Positions 42,503-51,018 of a DNA stretch of 64,000 nucleotides are shown one piece after another. The notes beneath the pieces are model-generated. The model was not told the DNA's origin. It saw nothing but the letters and a program-made list of their open reading frames with translations, and did no database searches. Every line of letters starts with the position of its first letter. Position 1 is the stretch's first letter. The position numbers and the translations under genes were made by a program. This DNA is from Actinomycetota bacterium. GTDB taxonomy: Bacteria > Actinomycetota > Nitriliruptoria > Nitriliruptorales > Nitriliruptoraceae. The stretch lies in assembly GCA_019347575.1 (NCBI GenBank), contig JAHWKY010000003.1, positions 124,001 through 188,000 on the forward strand, in the 5' to 3' direction.

Positions 42503-43168
42503 TCAGGGTGGGTAGGCGATCATCAGGGCGGTCCACGCCCCGTGCGCCACCATCGGGACCGCCACGCTGCCGCTGCGCTCGAGGAGCCACCCCCACACCA
42601 GCCCTCCCAGTAGTGCGGCGGCGACGAGGGCTGGCTGGAACGTGACGAGGTGGAAGGCTGCGTAGGCGATCGCCCCGCCGACGATGCGCCTCGTCGCGCT
42701 CCGATCGGCCCGCGTCACCACGGGCTGCACCGCCCCGCGCCAGAACACCTCCTCCAACGGCGCCGTGACCAGACCCGCCATGACGAGCGCGGCGGCGAGT
42801 GGCACCTCCGCCGTGCGCCCGTAGATGTCGGCTGCGGCGCCGGGGAAGACGTCCCAGCGGGCGGCAACGAACCTGAAGGCGGCCACCCCCACCACGTAGT
42901 GGACGCCGGCTGTGACCAGACCGACCACGACCCACGTCGGCGTCGTGGTGAAGGGCGGCCGGCGGCTGACGATCGTCGCCCGCACCCACAGCCCGAGCGC
43001 CCCCGCGATCGCGCCCCCGACGAGGACGGTGGGGAAGAACGGGAGGACGGGCACCGCGAACGACAGCGCCCAGACGATGGCGAGCAGCGCCGTGCCCACC
43101 TGGACGCGAGCGTGCGGGGAGCGGACGTCCACGGAACTCCGTTGGCATCTGAGTGAGTGCTCACTCAT
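42503..43168 (-). CDS. CPBP-family intramembrane glutamic protease
   Basis: 221 residues, with six to eight hydrophobic segments. Family motifs: APLEEVFWRGAVQ (EExxxR, catalytic glutamates), AAFHLVT (FxxxH-like motif 2) and MVAHGAWTAL (motif 3). CPBP proteases are Rce1-like; in bacteria they act in membrane-protein processing or peptide-related immunity. ATG 43168. It is divergent from the TetR regulator with two operator-like dyads in between, so it is probably under the same repressor. Confidence 0.85.
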   Translation of the reverse strand: MSEHSLRCQRSSVDVRSPHARVQVGTALLAIVWALSFAVPVLPFFPTVLVGGAIAGALGLWVRATIVSRRPPFTTTPTWVVVGLVTAGVHYVVGVAAFRFVAARWDVFPGAAADIYGRTAEVPLAAALVMAGLVTAPLEEVFWRGAVQPVVTRADRSATRRIVGGAIAYAAFHLVTFQPALVAAALLGGLVWGWLLERSGSVAVPMVAHGAWTALMIAYPP

Positions 43169-43188
43169 AATGAGTGAACGCTCACTCG
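43150..43188. promoter_or_regulatory. Paired TetR-type operators between divergent genes
   Basis: Two inverted repeats 21 bases apart: TGAGTGAGTGCTCACTCA (43150-43167) and TGAGTGAACGCTCACTCG (43171-43188). Their arms are nearly identical (TGAGTGA / TCACTC). They span the promoter space between the CPBP gene (ATG 43168) and the TetR gene (GTG 43213), which fits a repressor binding at two turns of the helix and controlling both directions. Confidence 0.75.
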
Positions 43189-43212
43189 TTCACGACCTCC
43201 AGGAGGCTAGCC

Positions 43213-43815
43213 GTGCCCATGCGCGACGATCTCCTTGCGGCGGCGGAGCGGGTGATCAGACGCGAGGGACTCGGAGGCGCCACGACGCGTGCGATCGCGA
43301 CCGAGGCCGGCTGCTCCGAAGGGACCCTCTACAACCACTTCGAGGACAAGCAGGACCTGATCGCCGAGGTGATGACCACACGGCTCCCGGCGTTCATCCA
43401 GTACGCCGTCGACCTCCCCGGTCGAGCCGGCACCGGCTCCGTGCGCGGCAACCTCACCGAACTCGCTGAGCTGGCCATCGCCTTCTTCCGCGAGATCGCC
43501 CCGATGGTGGCGAGCACCCTGGGGGACCCGGACCTGCGTGCGCGGCACCTCAAGTCACTGGCGGAGCACGGGCGCGGGCCCCACCGGCCGATCCTCGCGG
43601 TCGCGGAGTACCTGCAGGCGGAGCAGCGCCTGGGCCGCGTGCGCAAGCGGATCGACACGACCGCGGTCGCCACGCTCTTCCTCGGCGGTTGCTTCCAGTA
43701 CGCCTTCCTGACCCTCGGGCTCCCGCCCGAGCTCGTACCCATCGACCAGGACCAGCTCGTCAGGGGCGGCGTCCGCGCCCTCCTGGTGGGGCTCGAACCG
43801 CAGCTCGAGGAGTGA
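43213..43815 (+). CDS. TetR/AcrR-family repressor
   Basis: 200 residues. N-terminal TetR helix-turn-helix (about 5-50: DDLLAAAERVIRREGLGGATTRAIATEAGCSEGTLYNHFEDKQDLIAEVM), followed by a helical ligand domain. GTG 43213 has AGGAGG (43201-43206) at six bases; ATG 43219 is two codons later. First gene of the operon with an ABC ATPase and permease, downstream of two matching operators; it probably represses drug-efflux genes and the divergent protease gene. Confidence 0.9.
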   Translation: MPMRDDLLAAAERVIRREGLGGATTRAIATEAGCSEGTLYNHFEDKQDLIAEVMTTRLPAFIQYAVDLPGRAGTGSVRGNLTELAELAIAFFREIAPMVASTLGDPDLRARHLKSLAEHGRGPHRPILAVAEYLQAEQRLGRVRKRIDTTAVATLFLGGCFQYAFLTLGLPPELVPIDQDQLVRGGVRALLVGLEPQLEE

Positions 43816-43817
43816 GC

Positions 43818-44807
43818 ATGACCAGTATCGAGGTCCGGGATCTCGTCAAGATCTACGCCCGCGGCGATGTCCGCGCCGTCGACGGGATCTCGCTGGACGT
43901 CAACCGCGGCGAGGTCTTCGGGTTCCTGGGACCGAACGGCGCCGGCAAGACCACGACCGTCCGCATCATGACGACCCTGCTCCGTCCCACCGCTGGGACC
44001 GTTCGGGTAGCAGGTCACGACGTGGTCGAGCAGCCCGCGGCGGTCCGCGGTGCCATCGGAGTCGCGCTGCAGGAGGCTGGCCTCGACAAGCTGGCCACGG
44101 GGCGCGAGTTCCTCGAGCTCCAGGCCATGCTCTACGCCGTTGCCGAGCCCCGGCGGCGCGCGGGGGAGCTGCTCGACATCGTCGGTCTCAACGACGCTGG
44201 CGACCGACGGATCGCGACCTACTCGGGTGGTATGAAGCGGCGCCTGGACCTGGCGGCAGGCCTGGTCCACCACCCCGAGCTGCTGTTCCTCGACGAGCCG
44301 ACGACCGGACTGGACCCGGCGTCACGGAAGAACGTGTGGACCGAGGTCCGGCGGCTCAACGAGTCGGGCACGACCATCTTCCTCACCACCCAGTACCTCG
44401 AGGAGGCGGATGCGCTGTGCGATCGGCTCGCCATCATCGACTACGGCCGCATCGTCGCCTCGGGTACGCCGTCGGAGCTGAAGGCGACGATCTCCGAGGA
44501 CGTCGTGCGGGTCACCCTCGCCGAGGCTGCGGTCGTCGACCGCGCCGTCGAGTTGCTCGAGAGCAACCGCGGCGTGACCCGCATCGAGCGCAACACCGTC
44601 GCGGTGGACGCCTACGTGAGCAACGGTGCGGCCGCGGTCCCGGCGCTCGTGCGTAGCTTCGACGGGGCCGGCATCGAGGTCGCCGAGATCAGCCTGCGCC
44701 GGCCGACCCTCGACGACGTCTTCCTCCGAGCCACCGGTCACCGCCTCGAGGGTGCCGAGTCCGTCACTGCCTCACCCGAGCTCGTCACATCCGGGAAGGA
44801 GTCCTGA
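43818..44807 (+). CDS. ABC transporter ATP-binding protein (DrrA-like)
   Basis: 329 residues. ABC ATPase with Walker A GPNGAGKTT (K44), Q-loop ALQEAGLD region, signature YSGGMKRRLDLAAGL, Walker B LLFLDEPTTGLDP and H-loop replaced by TTQYLEEAD (Gln instead of His, as in DrrA-type proteins). The C-terminal extension (about 215-329) ends with the DrrA-like LRRPTLDDVFLRATGH. Probable multidrug or antibiotic efflux with the next gene. ATG 43818 starts two bases after the TetR stop. Confidence 0.93.
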   Translation: MTSIEVRDLVKIYARGDVRAVDGISLDVNRGEVFGFLGPNGAGKTTTVRIMTTLLRPTAGTVRVAGHDVVEQPAAVRGAIGVALQEAGLDKLATGREFLELQAMLYAVAEPRRRAGELLDIVGLNDAGDRRIATYSGGMKRRLDLAAGLVHHPELLFLDEPTTGLDPASRKNVWTEVRRLNESGTTIFLTTQYLEEADALCDRLAIIDYGRIVASGTPSELKATISEDVVRVTLAEAAVVDRAVELLESNRGVTRIERNTVAVDAYVSNGAAAVPALVRSFDGAGIEVAEISLRRPTLDDVFLRATGHRLEGAESVTASPELVTSGKES

Positions 44808-45613
44808 TGTCCGCCACCACGGCCGCTACCGCACAGCAGCCGCGCTCGCTGCTGCGGCACGAGCTGCTCCCGCTGTACCTGCGGTCGATGCGCATCTGGC
44901 TCCGGGTTCCCTCGGCGGTCATCCCACCGCTGTTCATCCCGGTGTTCTTCCTCGTCGTGAACACCGCGGCCTTGGGCGACATCACGGCCCTGCCGGTGTT
45001 CGAGACGACGGACTACGTCGCGTTCTTCGTGCCGGTCTCGCTGCTGATGACCGTGGCGAGCGCCGGCAGCGCGTCGGGTATGGCGCTGGTCCAGGACATC
45101 GACGCGGGCTACTTCGACAAGCTGCTGCTCGCACCCATCAGCCGCACCAGCGTGCTGCTGAGTCGGCTCATGGTCGACGGCACGCGCGCGGCGCTGCAGG
45201 CCGGGATCGTCCTGCTCGTGGCGCTCGCCATCGGGGCGCGCATCGCGACCGGCGTACCCGGAGCCCTCCTCGTCGTGGTGCTGGCGTTCGCGTTCGGCCT
45301 GGCCTACGCCGGGCTGGGTCTGATCATCGCGCTCCGGACGGGGTCGGCCGAGGCCACGCAGGCCTCGTTCATCATCTTCTTCCCGACGGTGTTCCTTGCC
45401 CCGACGTTCGTCCCGCTCGACTTCCTCCCGGGCTGGCTGCAAGGGGTCGCCAAGGTCAACCCGGTGACCTACGTCATCGAGGGCATGCGCGCGCTGACCA
45501 CCAGCCACTACGACTGGGCCGCCGTGGGACGTGCTGGCGTCGCCGTCGCCGCCATCGCCTTCCTCACGCTCGGCGGCGCCTTCCGCGCCCTGACGCACCG
45601 CGCCTCCCAGTAA
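44807..45613 (+). CDS. ABC-2 type permease (DrrB-like)
   Basis: 268 residues, about six membrane segments, of the ABC2_membrane/DrrB family (a typical cytoplasmic loop ends in LLAPISRTSVLLSRLMVDGTRA; C-terminal VKVNPVTYVIEGMRAL). Partner of the DrrA-like ATPase for export. ATG 44807 shares one base with the upstream stop (TGATG). The stop is followed by a 10-base-stem hairpin. Confidence 0.9.
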   Translation: MSATTAATAQQPRSLLRHELLPLYLRSMRIWLRVPSAVIPPLFIPVFFLVVNTAALGDITALPVFETTDYVAFFVPVSLLMTVASAGSASGMALVQDIDAGYFDKLLLAPISRTSVLLSRLMVDGTRAALQAGIVLLVALAIGARIATGVPGALLVVVLAFAFGLAYAGLGLIIALRTGSAEATQASFIIFFPTVFLAPTFVPLDFLPGWLQGVAKVNPVTYVIEGMRALTTSHYDWAAVGRAGVAVAAIAFLTLGGAFRALTHRASQ

Positions 45614-45660
45614 TGGCGACGCCGCATCCGCGTCGTCGATCCGGACATCGAACGGGACCC

Positions 45661-45686
45661 GCGGCCGACAGCGCGGTGTCGGCCGC
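45661..45686. terminator. Hairpin between convergent ABC permease and SirB1 genes
   Basis: Perfect 10-base inverted repeat GCGGCCGACA / TGTCGGCCGC with a 6-base loop, between stops at 45613 (plus) and 45724 (minus). A likely bidirectional terminator. Confidence 0.75.
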
Positions 45687-45723
45687 TGCCTCCTGCCGCG
45701 ACTCGGGGCGACTGGTTGGATGC

Positions 45724-46542
45724 CTAATTGAGTTTGGCGCGGGCGCGTCGGGCGATGACGCGGGCGGACTCGGCGTCGTCGGGGGTCGGGGCGCGGGCGA
45801 TGTACTCGTCGAGGACCGTCGCGGCCTCGCGGTAGCGGCCGGTCTGGATGAGCAGCTCGCCGTACAGGCGAAGGTCCTCGGGTGCCGGGATGGGCAGGAG
45901 CTGCTTCAGCTCGATCGTGCGCAGCGCCCCGTTCACGTCGCCGCGCGTGACCTGGTCCCGCGTGAGGTTGTCGAGCAGACGCCGGATGACCCGAGGCGGG
46001 GTCTCGGGGCGCAGCATGGATAGGTCGAAGCGGGCTCGACCCCCCGTGGCGCGCTCGACCAGCTCCGTCAGCTCCGATTCGTCGATCCTTCGACCCCCGT
46101 GGAAGGGGTCGAGGACGACCGGACGCTCGGGGTCCCCGATGCCGGCGACGAAGTGCCCGGGCAGGCCGATGCCGAAGGCGGAGACGCGGAGCCGGCGGGC
46201 GACGGCGACGTAGACGATCGACAGCGTGATGGGCAGTCCACGCTTGCGCGCGAGCACGTGATCGAGCAGGGAGTTGCGTGGATCGTGGTAGTCGTGGGTG
46301 TCGCCGGCGAAGCCCTGTCGGCCGTGCAGGTAGCCCGCGACGGCTGCTGCCTGCGCGGCGGTGTCCGAGTCCGGGAAGCCACGGGTCCGCAGATCGTCCG
46401 CGTACGCCTCGAGACGCAACAACGCGACGTCGACGTCGAGATCGGGGTTCGACTCGGTCGCGCACAGCAGTGCGGCCTCGGCGAGGTCGGCGTTCGGGTC
46501 GCGGACGACGGCCGCGAGGCGGTTCCGGCTCGAGCGGGACAC
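45724..46542 (-). CDS. SirB1/transglutaminase-like protein with TPR tail
   Basis: 272 residues. SirB1 family: transglutaminase-like N-terminal domain (SLLDHVLARKRGLPITLSIVYVAVARRL, GIGLPGHFVAGI) with a possible protease-like His/Asp arrangement (HDYHDPRNS; GHFVAG) but no obvious catalytic cysteine, and a C-terminal tetratricopeptide-like region (about 200-272). Role unknown in most bacteria. GTG 46542; it is divergent from the enoyl-CoA hydratase gene. Confidence 0.8.
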   Translation of the reverse strand: MSRSSRNRLAAVVRDPNADLAEAALLCATESNPDLDVDVALLRLEAYADDLRTRGFPDSDTAAQAAAVAGYLHGRQGFAGDTHDYHDPRNSLLDHVLARKRGLPITLSIVYVAVARRLRVSAFGIGLPGHFVAGIGDPERPVVLDPFHGGRRIDESELTELVERATGGRARFDLSMLRPETPPRVIRRLLDNLTRDQVTRGDVNGALRTIELKQLLPIPAPEDLRLYGELLIQTGRYREAATVLDEYIARAPTPDDAESARVIARRARAKLN

Positions 46543-46618
46543 GCCGCGAGGCTACCCAGCAGCCATGGCTAGGCTCGCCGACACCCCCCCTCCACCGATC
46601 CGATCCGAGGCGTCGAGC

Positions 46619-47383
46619 GTGACCCCTTCCGTCCTCGTCGAGGACCGCGACCACGAACAGGGTCGTGTCCGGATCGTGCGGATGCACCGTCCCGAGGCTC
46701 GCAACGCCATGAACACCGCGATGCTGACCGAGCTGCTGGACACGCTCGATGCCGTCAGCGCAGCGGCGGACCTCACGGGCCTGCTGCTGACCGGCGACGC
46801 CGACACCTTCAGCGCCGGTGCCGACGTTCGCGAGGGCGACACCGACGGTGGCGTACGCCGGATGGAGCTGTTCACCGTCTTCTACGAGGTGCTGTCCAAC
46901 CTGCCGCTGCCCACGGCGGCGGCGGTCGAAGGACCGGCGATCGGGGGCGGTGCGGAAGCGGCCGGGGCGTGCGACATCCGCATCGCTGGCCGGTCCGCCC
47001 GGTTCCGCTTCCCCGGCGCCATCTACGGCATCCCGGTCGGGCCTGCGAGGTTGGTGGGCCTGGTGGGGTTGGGAACGGCGAAGGACTGGATCCTGTCGGC
47101 ACGGGACGTCGGAGTCGACGAGGCGGCGACGGCCGGGTTCGTCCAGCGCGTCGTCGATGACGGCACGGCCGAGCACGCGGCCTGGGAGTGGTTGGTCCAG
47201 GTCGGATCTCGCGACCACGGCACGGTCCAGCTGCAGAAGCGCATGCTCAACGACTTCGAGGGCGTGCGCGATCGTGTCGCCTGGGAGAACGACGCGCTCC
47301 GCGCTCACGCCGAGATCGGCGGCCTCCCGCCGGGCCTCGACCGTGACCTCCCACGCACCATCCGTCCGCGCCGGACCAGCTGA
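46619..47383 (+). CDS. Enoyl-CoA hydratase/isomerase (crotonase) family protein
   Basis: About 254 residues. Crotonase fold: RMHRPEARNAMN, oxyanion-hole loop DTFSAGADVRE, and AAAVEGPAIGGGAEAAGACD. One catalytic glutamate position (GGGAEAAG) is clear; the second is not certain by eye. The C-terminus (about 200-254) is the usual helical cap. Substrate unknown. A TAGGCT -10-like hexamer lies at 46570-46575, inside the longer version that would begin at ATG 46565, so I favour GTG 46619. Next gene is glpX, 95 bases on. Confidence 0.82.
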   Translation: MTPSVLVEDRDHEQGRVRIVRMHRPEARNAMNTAMLTELLDTLDAVSAAADLTGLLLTGDADTFSAGADVREGDTDGGVRRMELFTVFYEVLSNLPLPTAAAVEGPAIGGGAEAAGACDIRIAGRSARFRFPGAIYGIPVGPARLVGLVGLGTAKDWILSARDVGVDEAATAGFVQRVVDDGTAEHAAWEWLVQVGSRDHGTVQLQKRMLNDFEGVRDRVAWENDALRAHAEIGGLPPGLDRDLPRTIRPRRTS

Positions 47384-47443
47384 GGTCTCCGTCGCGAGGC
47401 TGATGGCCAGCTGACGCGCACACCACGTTGAGCACCGCGCTCC

Positions 47444-47449
47444 TATTCT
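47444..47449 (+). promoter_or_regulatory. Putative -10 box of glpX
   Basis: TATTCT, 29 bases before ATG 47479, in the gap after the enoyl-CoA hydratase stop. The leader carries a GGAG ribosome binding site before ATG. No clear -35 hexamer is seen at the usual distance. Confidence 0.4.
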
Positions 47450-47478
47450 TCGGGTCCCGACCGAGCACGGAGCTCACC

Positions 47479-48462
47479 ATGGCTGAAGCGCCCGACCGCA
47501 ACCTCGCGATGGAGCTGGTCCGCGTCACCGAAGCCGCCGCCCTCGCCGCCGCACGTTGGCAGGGCCGAGGCGACAAGGAGTCGGGCGACCAGGCCGCCGT
47601 GGACGCGATGCGGCAGATCCTCGCCACCGTCGACATGGACGGTGTGGTCGTAATCGGTGAAGGCGAGAAGGACGAGGCGCCGATGCTCTACAACGGCGAG
47701 GCGGTCGGCAGCGGAGCAACGCCGCAGACCGACGTCGCCGTGGATCCGATCGATGGCACCCGGCTCCTCGCCGAGGGTCGTCCGGGCTCACTCGCGGTCC
47801 TCGCGGTCGCCCCGCGCGGGACGATGTTCGACCCGGGCCCGTGCGTCTACATGGAGAAGATCGTCGTGGGACCTTCGGCCGTCGGGGTCGTGGATCTGGA
47901 TGCTCCACTCGGTGACAACCTCGCGGCGATCGCCAAGGCCAAGGGCACCGAGGTCCGAGACCTGACGGTGATGATGCTGGATCGGGACCGGCACGAGGAG
48001 CACAAGCGCGCTATCCGCGACGCCGGTGCACGTCTGCAGCTCATCACCGACGGTGACGTCGCGGGGGCCATCCTTGCCGCGTGGGACGAGCGGCGCATCG
48101 ACGTGCTGGTCGGGATCGGAGGTACGCCCGAGGGCGTCACCGCAGCCTGCGCCGTCAAGGCCCTCGGGGGCGAGATCCTCGGCCGACTGTGGCCGCGCGA
48201 CGACGAGGAGCGTCGCGCCGCGCTGGAGGCGGGCAGGGACGTCGACCAGATCCTGACCACCGATGAGTTGGTCGGCTCCGACGACTGCTTCTTCGCGTGT
48301 ACCGGCATCACCCCGGGGCAGCTCGTCGAGGGGGTGAGCTTCGACAACCGTGGGGCCATCACCGAGTCGCTGGTGATGCGCGGCAAGAGCGGCACGATCC
48401 GGGTCGTGCGTGCGCGCCACCGCCTCGAGAAGCTGCGCCAGTACGCCTCGATCGACTACTGA
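47479..48462 (+). CDS. glpX: Class II fructose-1,6-bisphosphatase
   Basis: 327 residues. GlpX-type phosphatase that dephosphorylates fructose-1,6-bisphosphate for gluconeogenesis. Metal-binding motifs: GEGEKDEAPML, and DPIDGT (D89, D92) of the lithium-sensitive phosphatase superfamily; the GIGGTPEGV segment (about 213-221) is typical of GlpX. ATG 47479 with GGAG upstream is preferred; an upstream TTG (47428) would add 17 residues. It overlaps convergently with the alpha/beta hydrolase by seven bases. Confidence 0.93.
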   Translation: MAEAPDRNLAMELVRVTEAAALAAARWQGRGDKESGDQAAVDAMRQILATVDMDGVVVIGEGEKDEAPMLYNGEAVGSGATPQTDVAVDPIDGTRLLAEGRPGSLAVLAVAPRGTMFDPGPCVYMEKIVVGPSAVGVVDLDAPLGDNLAAIAKAKGTEVRDLTVMMLDRDRHEEHKRAIRDAGARLQLITDGDVAGAILAAWDERRIDVLVGIGGTPEGVTAACAVKALGGEILGRLWPRDDEERRAALEAGRDVDQILTTDELVGSDDCFFACTGITPGQLVEGVSFDNRGAITESLVMRGKSGTIRVVRARHRLEKLRQYASIDY

Positions 48463-49424
48463 GCGCTGCCGCGGTGGCCCAGGCGTCGCGCCGTGAAGTC
48501 GAGCAGCGCCTCGCGGATCTCGTCCGGGAACTCGATCAGCGCCCCGTGCGTGCCCCCCGGCAGCACGAGCAGTTCCGCGTCGGGGAGGTGTGAGAGGAAC
48601 TCGTCGCCGATCTCGGGCGGTGTGAACGTGTCCTCGTCTCCCACGACCACGAGAACCGGGACCGCGACGTCGCCCAGCCACGGGTAGGCGTCGAAACGGT
48701 GCATGCCCTTGGCGATCTCGAGCATCACCACCGGATCGCCCCGCGAGAAGTGCTCGAAGTACAGCGACATGCCCTCCGCCGGGGTGTGCTCGCCCAGGGC
48801 ACGGATGAGCCGTGCTCCGGGCATCGCGATCGGTAGCCGGACCGCTCGGGGGATCAGCTTCTGCAGTGGGCGCGGGATGAACCGGATCGCGTGGTAGGCG
48901 AAGGGGAACAGGTACACGCCCAGCTTGGAGCCGTAGAAGGTGTGCAGCGGCGAGGCGTAGGGGCCGGTGATGAGCGCCAGTGCGGCGACCTGGTCCGGGC
49001 GCTGTCGCCACACCTCGAGAGCGACCTGGCAACCCATGGAGTGCCCGATGACGGTCGCTCCCGTCACCTCCTCGGCGTCCATGACGGCGGCGACGTCGCC
49101 CGCGTGCTTCTCGATCGTGTAGTCCTCCGCGCGCACGTCGCGGCCAGCGAACCCCGGGTCACGCGGGTAGGACGACGCCCCGACACCTCGGTAGTTAAGG
49201 ACGGCTACGCGGTAGCGGTCGAGGAGCGGCGGGATGAGGTAGCCCCAGAAGTTGTCCGGACACATGAAGCCGGCACAGAGCACCAGCCACGGGGCGTCCT
49301 CGGCCCCGATGACCGTGTACCGGATCCACGCCCCGTCGCCTGCTCGGACCTCGCGGTCCTTGGGCCAGACGTGCCCGCCGCGGTCCTCCGGCCACGGTGG
49401 ACCGATCGTCTCCGTCGCTGCCAC
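48456..49424 (-). CDS. Alpha/beta hydrolase
   Basis: 322 residues. Alpha/beta hydrolase fold: nucleophile Ser in VIGHSMGCQ, acid in VVGDEDTFTP, and His in LPGGTHGAL. NYRGVGASSYPRDPG is the typical oxyanion/loop region (N-Y-R-G-x-G). The function (esterase, lactonase or haloalkane/epoxide hydrolase) cannot be told. GTG 49424 with GGAGG upstream. It is convergent with glpX and divergent from the next membrane gene. Confidence 0.85.
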   Translation of the reverse strand: MAATETIGPPWPEDRGGHVWPKDREVRAGDGAWIRYTVIGAEDAPWLVLCAGFMCPDNFWGYLIPPLLDRYRVAVLNYRGVGASSYPRDPGFAGRDVRAEDYTIEKHAGDVAAVMDAEEVTGATVIGHSMGCQVALEVWRQRPDQVAALALITGPYASPLHTFYGSKLGVYLFPFAYHAIRFIPRPLQKLIPRAVRLPIAMPGARLIRALGEHTPAEGMSLYFEHFSRGDPVVMLEIAKGMHRFDAYPWLGDVAVPVLVVVGDEDTFTPPEIGDEFLSHLPDAELLVLPGGTHGALIEFPDEIREALLDFTARRLGHRGSAQ

Positions 49425-49456
49425 ACCCGCCTCCCGCTGGCGAGCGATACTACGCC

Positions 49457-49957
49457 GTGTCCTCCTTCCGTCTCCTGCTCAGCATGCGGTGGCTCACCGC
49501 GGGGCTGGCGGTCGGCATCGGCGTCAGCGTCTCGTCAGGGATCGTCGCCGCGCTCGCTGACGACGTGGGGCGCGGCACGACCGCCGCGGTCGTCGTGATG
49601 CCGACCCTCCTCGGCGCTCTCGTCGGACTCGCCACGGGAAGCTTCGTGCGTCTGGGCGTCAGTGGGGCGCCGTTCGCGATCACGGCAGCTGTTTCTGCGG
49701 TGTTCCTCGGCCCACTCGTGCCGCTCGGCGCGGTGCCCATCCTGGTCGGGACGGGTGCGCTCGCCGTCGGAGAACGCACCTGGGTCCGGGTGATCGCGGG
49801 GCTCGCGATCGCGCTCGCGGTGGCGCTGGTCGTGGGTGTCCCCATCGTCGCGGCGGTCCGTGACGCCGACGGGCCGGTCGCGCTCGGGGCGGTCGCCGCG
49901 GTGGCCTGCGGGCTAGGCGCTGGCCTGGCAGCCCTGCGGCTCGTGCACCCCCGATGA
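49457..49957 (+). CDS. Small hydrophobic membrane protein
   Basis: About 166 residues, with perhaps five hydrophobic segments (about 15-35, 42-62, 68-95, 100-135, 145-160). No recognised domain. GTG 49457 is chosen since the hexamer GATACT (49446-49451) would be a -10 ending five bases before it, in keeping with a leaderless or near-leaderless start; ATG 49484 is an alternative. It is 85 bases upstream of pstB. Confidence 0.55.
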   Translation: MSSFRLLLSMRWLTAGLAVGIGVSVSSGIVAALADDVGRGTTAAVVVMPTLLGALVGLATGSFVRLGVSGAPFAITAAVSAVFLGPLVPLGAVPILVGTGALAVGERTWVRVIAGLAIALAVALVVGVPIVAAVRDADGPVALGAVAAVACGLGAGLAALRLVHPR

Positions 49958-50006
49958 GGGGCATCGAACACCCCTCGGGTTGTCGAGCGCACCTCGTGTC
50001 GGTGAC

Positions 50007-50012
50007 TACCCT
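50007..50012 (+). promoter_or_regulatory. Putative -10 box of pstB
   Basis: TACCCT, 30 bases before ATG 50043, with a GAGGTGG ribosome binding site between. No PHO-box-like 11-base repeats were seen here, unlike upstream of pstS. Confidence 0.35.
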
Positions 50013-50042
50013 CAGCGCCCACGAGCGACATGGGCGAGGTGG

Positions 50043-50867
50043 ATGAGCACTGAGACGCAGGTCGAGGCCGATCGCTCGACGCCGATCGACGACCCCGTCC
50101 TGCAACTGCGGGGAGTCGGGGTCAGCTACGGCAGCTTCACAGCGGTCCGTGACATCTCGTTCGACGTGGCGGTGAACGAGATCACCGCCATCATCGGACC
50201 ATCGGGGTGCGGCAAGTCGACGCTCCTGCGGACCCTGAACCGGATGAACGATCTGATCAAGAGCGCGTCCGTTCACGGCAGCATCCGCTACCACGGCCAG
50301 GACATCTACGCCCCCGACGTCGATCCCGTGGAGGTTCGACGTCGCATCGGGATGGTGTTCCAGAAGCCCAACCCGTTCCCGAAGAGCATCTACGACAACG
50401 TGGCCTACGGTCCGCGGCTGCTCGGCGATGACGACGACCTCGATGCGACTGTCGAGCAGGCGCTGCGGCAGGCTGCGCTGTGGGACGAGGTCAAGGACAA
50501 CCTCTCCACCAGCGGCCTGTCCCTCTCCGGTGGTCAGCAGCAGCGGCTGTGCATCGCACGCACCATCGCAGTCCGCCCGGACGTGATCCTGATGGACGAG
50601 CCGTGCTCATCCCTCGATCCGATCGCCACGCTCAAGATCGAGGATCTGATGCGGGAACTGCGTGACGAGTACACGATCGTGATCGTCACCCACAACATGC
50701 AACAAGCCGCGCGTGTCTCGGACTGGACCGCGTTCCTCACGGTGAACGTCGATGATCACCGGGGTGAGCGGACGGGAGAGCTCGTCGAGTTCGATCGCAC
50801 CGAGACCATCTTCACGCAGGCGTCAGACCCGCGCACCGAGGCGTACATCACCGGCCGGTTCGGCTGA
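50043..50867 (+). CDS. pstB: Phosphate ABC transporter ATP-binding protein
   Basis: 274 residues. ABC ATPase with Walker [10 protein letters not shown] (K58), signature [17 protein letters not shown], Walker [14 protein letters not shown] and [12 protein letters not shown] (H-loop), the last being the usual PstB sequence. The [16 protein letters not shown] segment is PstB-typical. It powers high-affinity phosphate uptake with PstS, PstC and PstA. ATG 50043 has GAGGTGG upstream. It is placed before pstS, unlike the usual pstSCAB order, and separated from it by a 151-base gap with a PHO box. Confidence 0.95.
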   Translation: MSTETQVEADRSTPIDDPVLQLRGVGVSYGSFTAVRDISFDVAVNEITAIIGPSGCGKSTLLRTLNRMNDLIKSASVHGSIRYHGQDIYAPDVDPVEVRRRIGMVFQKPNPFPKSIYDNVAYGPRLLGDDDDLDATVEQALRQAALWDEVKDNLSTSGLSLSGGQQQRLCIARTIAVRPDVILMDEPCSSLDPIATLKIEDLMRELRDEYTIVIVTHNMQQAARVSDWTAFLTVNVDDHRGERTGELVEFDRTETIFTQASDPRTEAYITGRFG

Positions 50868-50883
50868 CAGCGACGCCGCCCAC

Positions 50884-50916
50884 CGTTCGTCGCACGTTCA
50901 CCGTCCGTTCACCTGG
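50884..50916 (+). promoter_or_regulatory. PHO box upstream of pstS
   Basis: Three consecutive 11-base direct repeats, CGTTCGTCGCA (50884-50894), CGTTCACCGTC (50895-50905) and CGTTCACCTGG (50906-50916). The GTTCACC core with 11-base period matches the known Streptomyces PhoP binding sites. It lies 103 bases before the pstS ATG, and the response regulator at 54693-55382 is the likely binder. Confidence 0.8.
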
Positions 50917-51018
50917 TCGTAAGTGCACACTCGGTTGCGACTCGTAGCGTCCCCCTCGTCTACGACGGCGGTCGCAGGACCGCGCCGCCGGCGGAACCGG
51001 ACCAGAGGAACGACGCCC

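Noticed and set aside
46565-46618. Longer start (ATG 46565) for the enoyl-CoA hydratase
   Set aside because: The extension is proline-rich and contains the -10-like TAGGCT; GTG 46619 fits family length better. I cannot exclude it.
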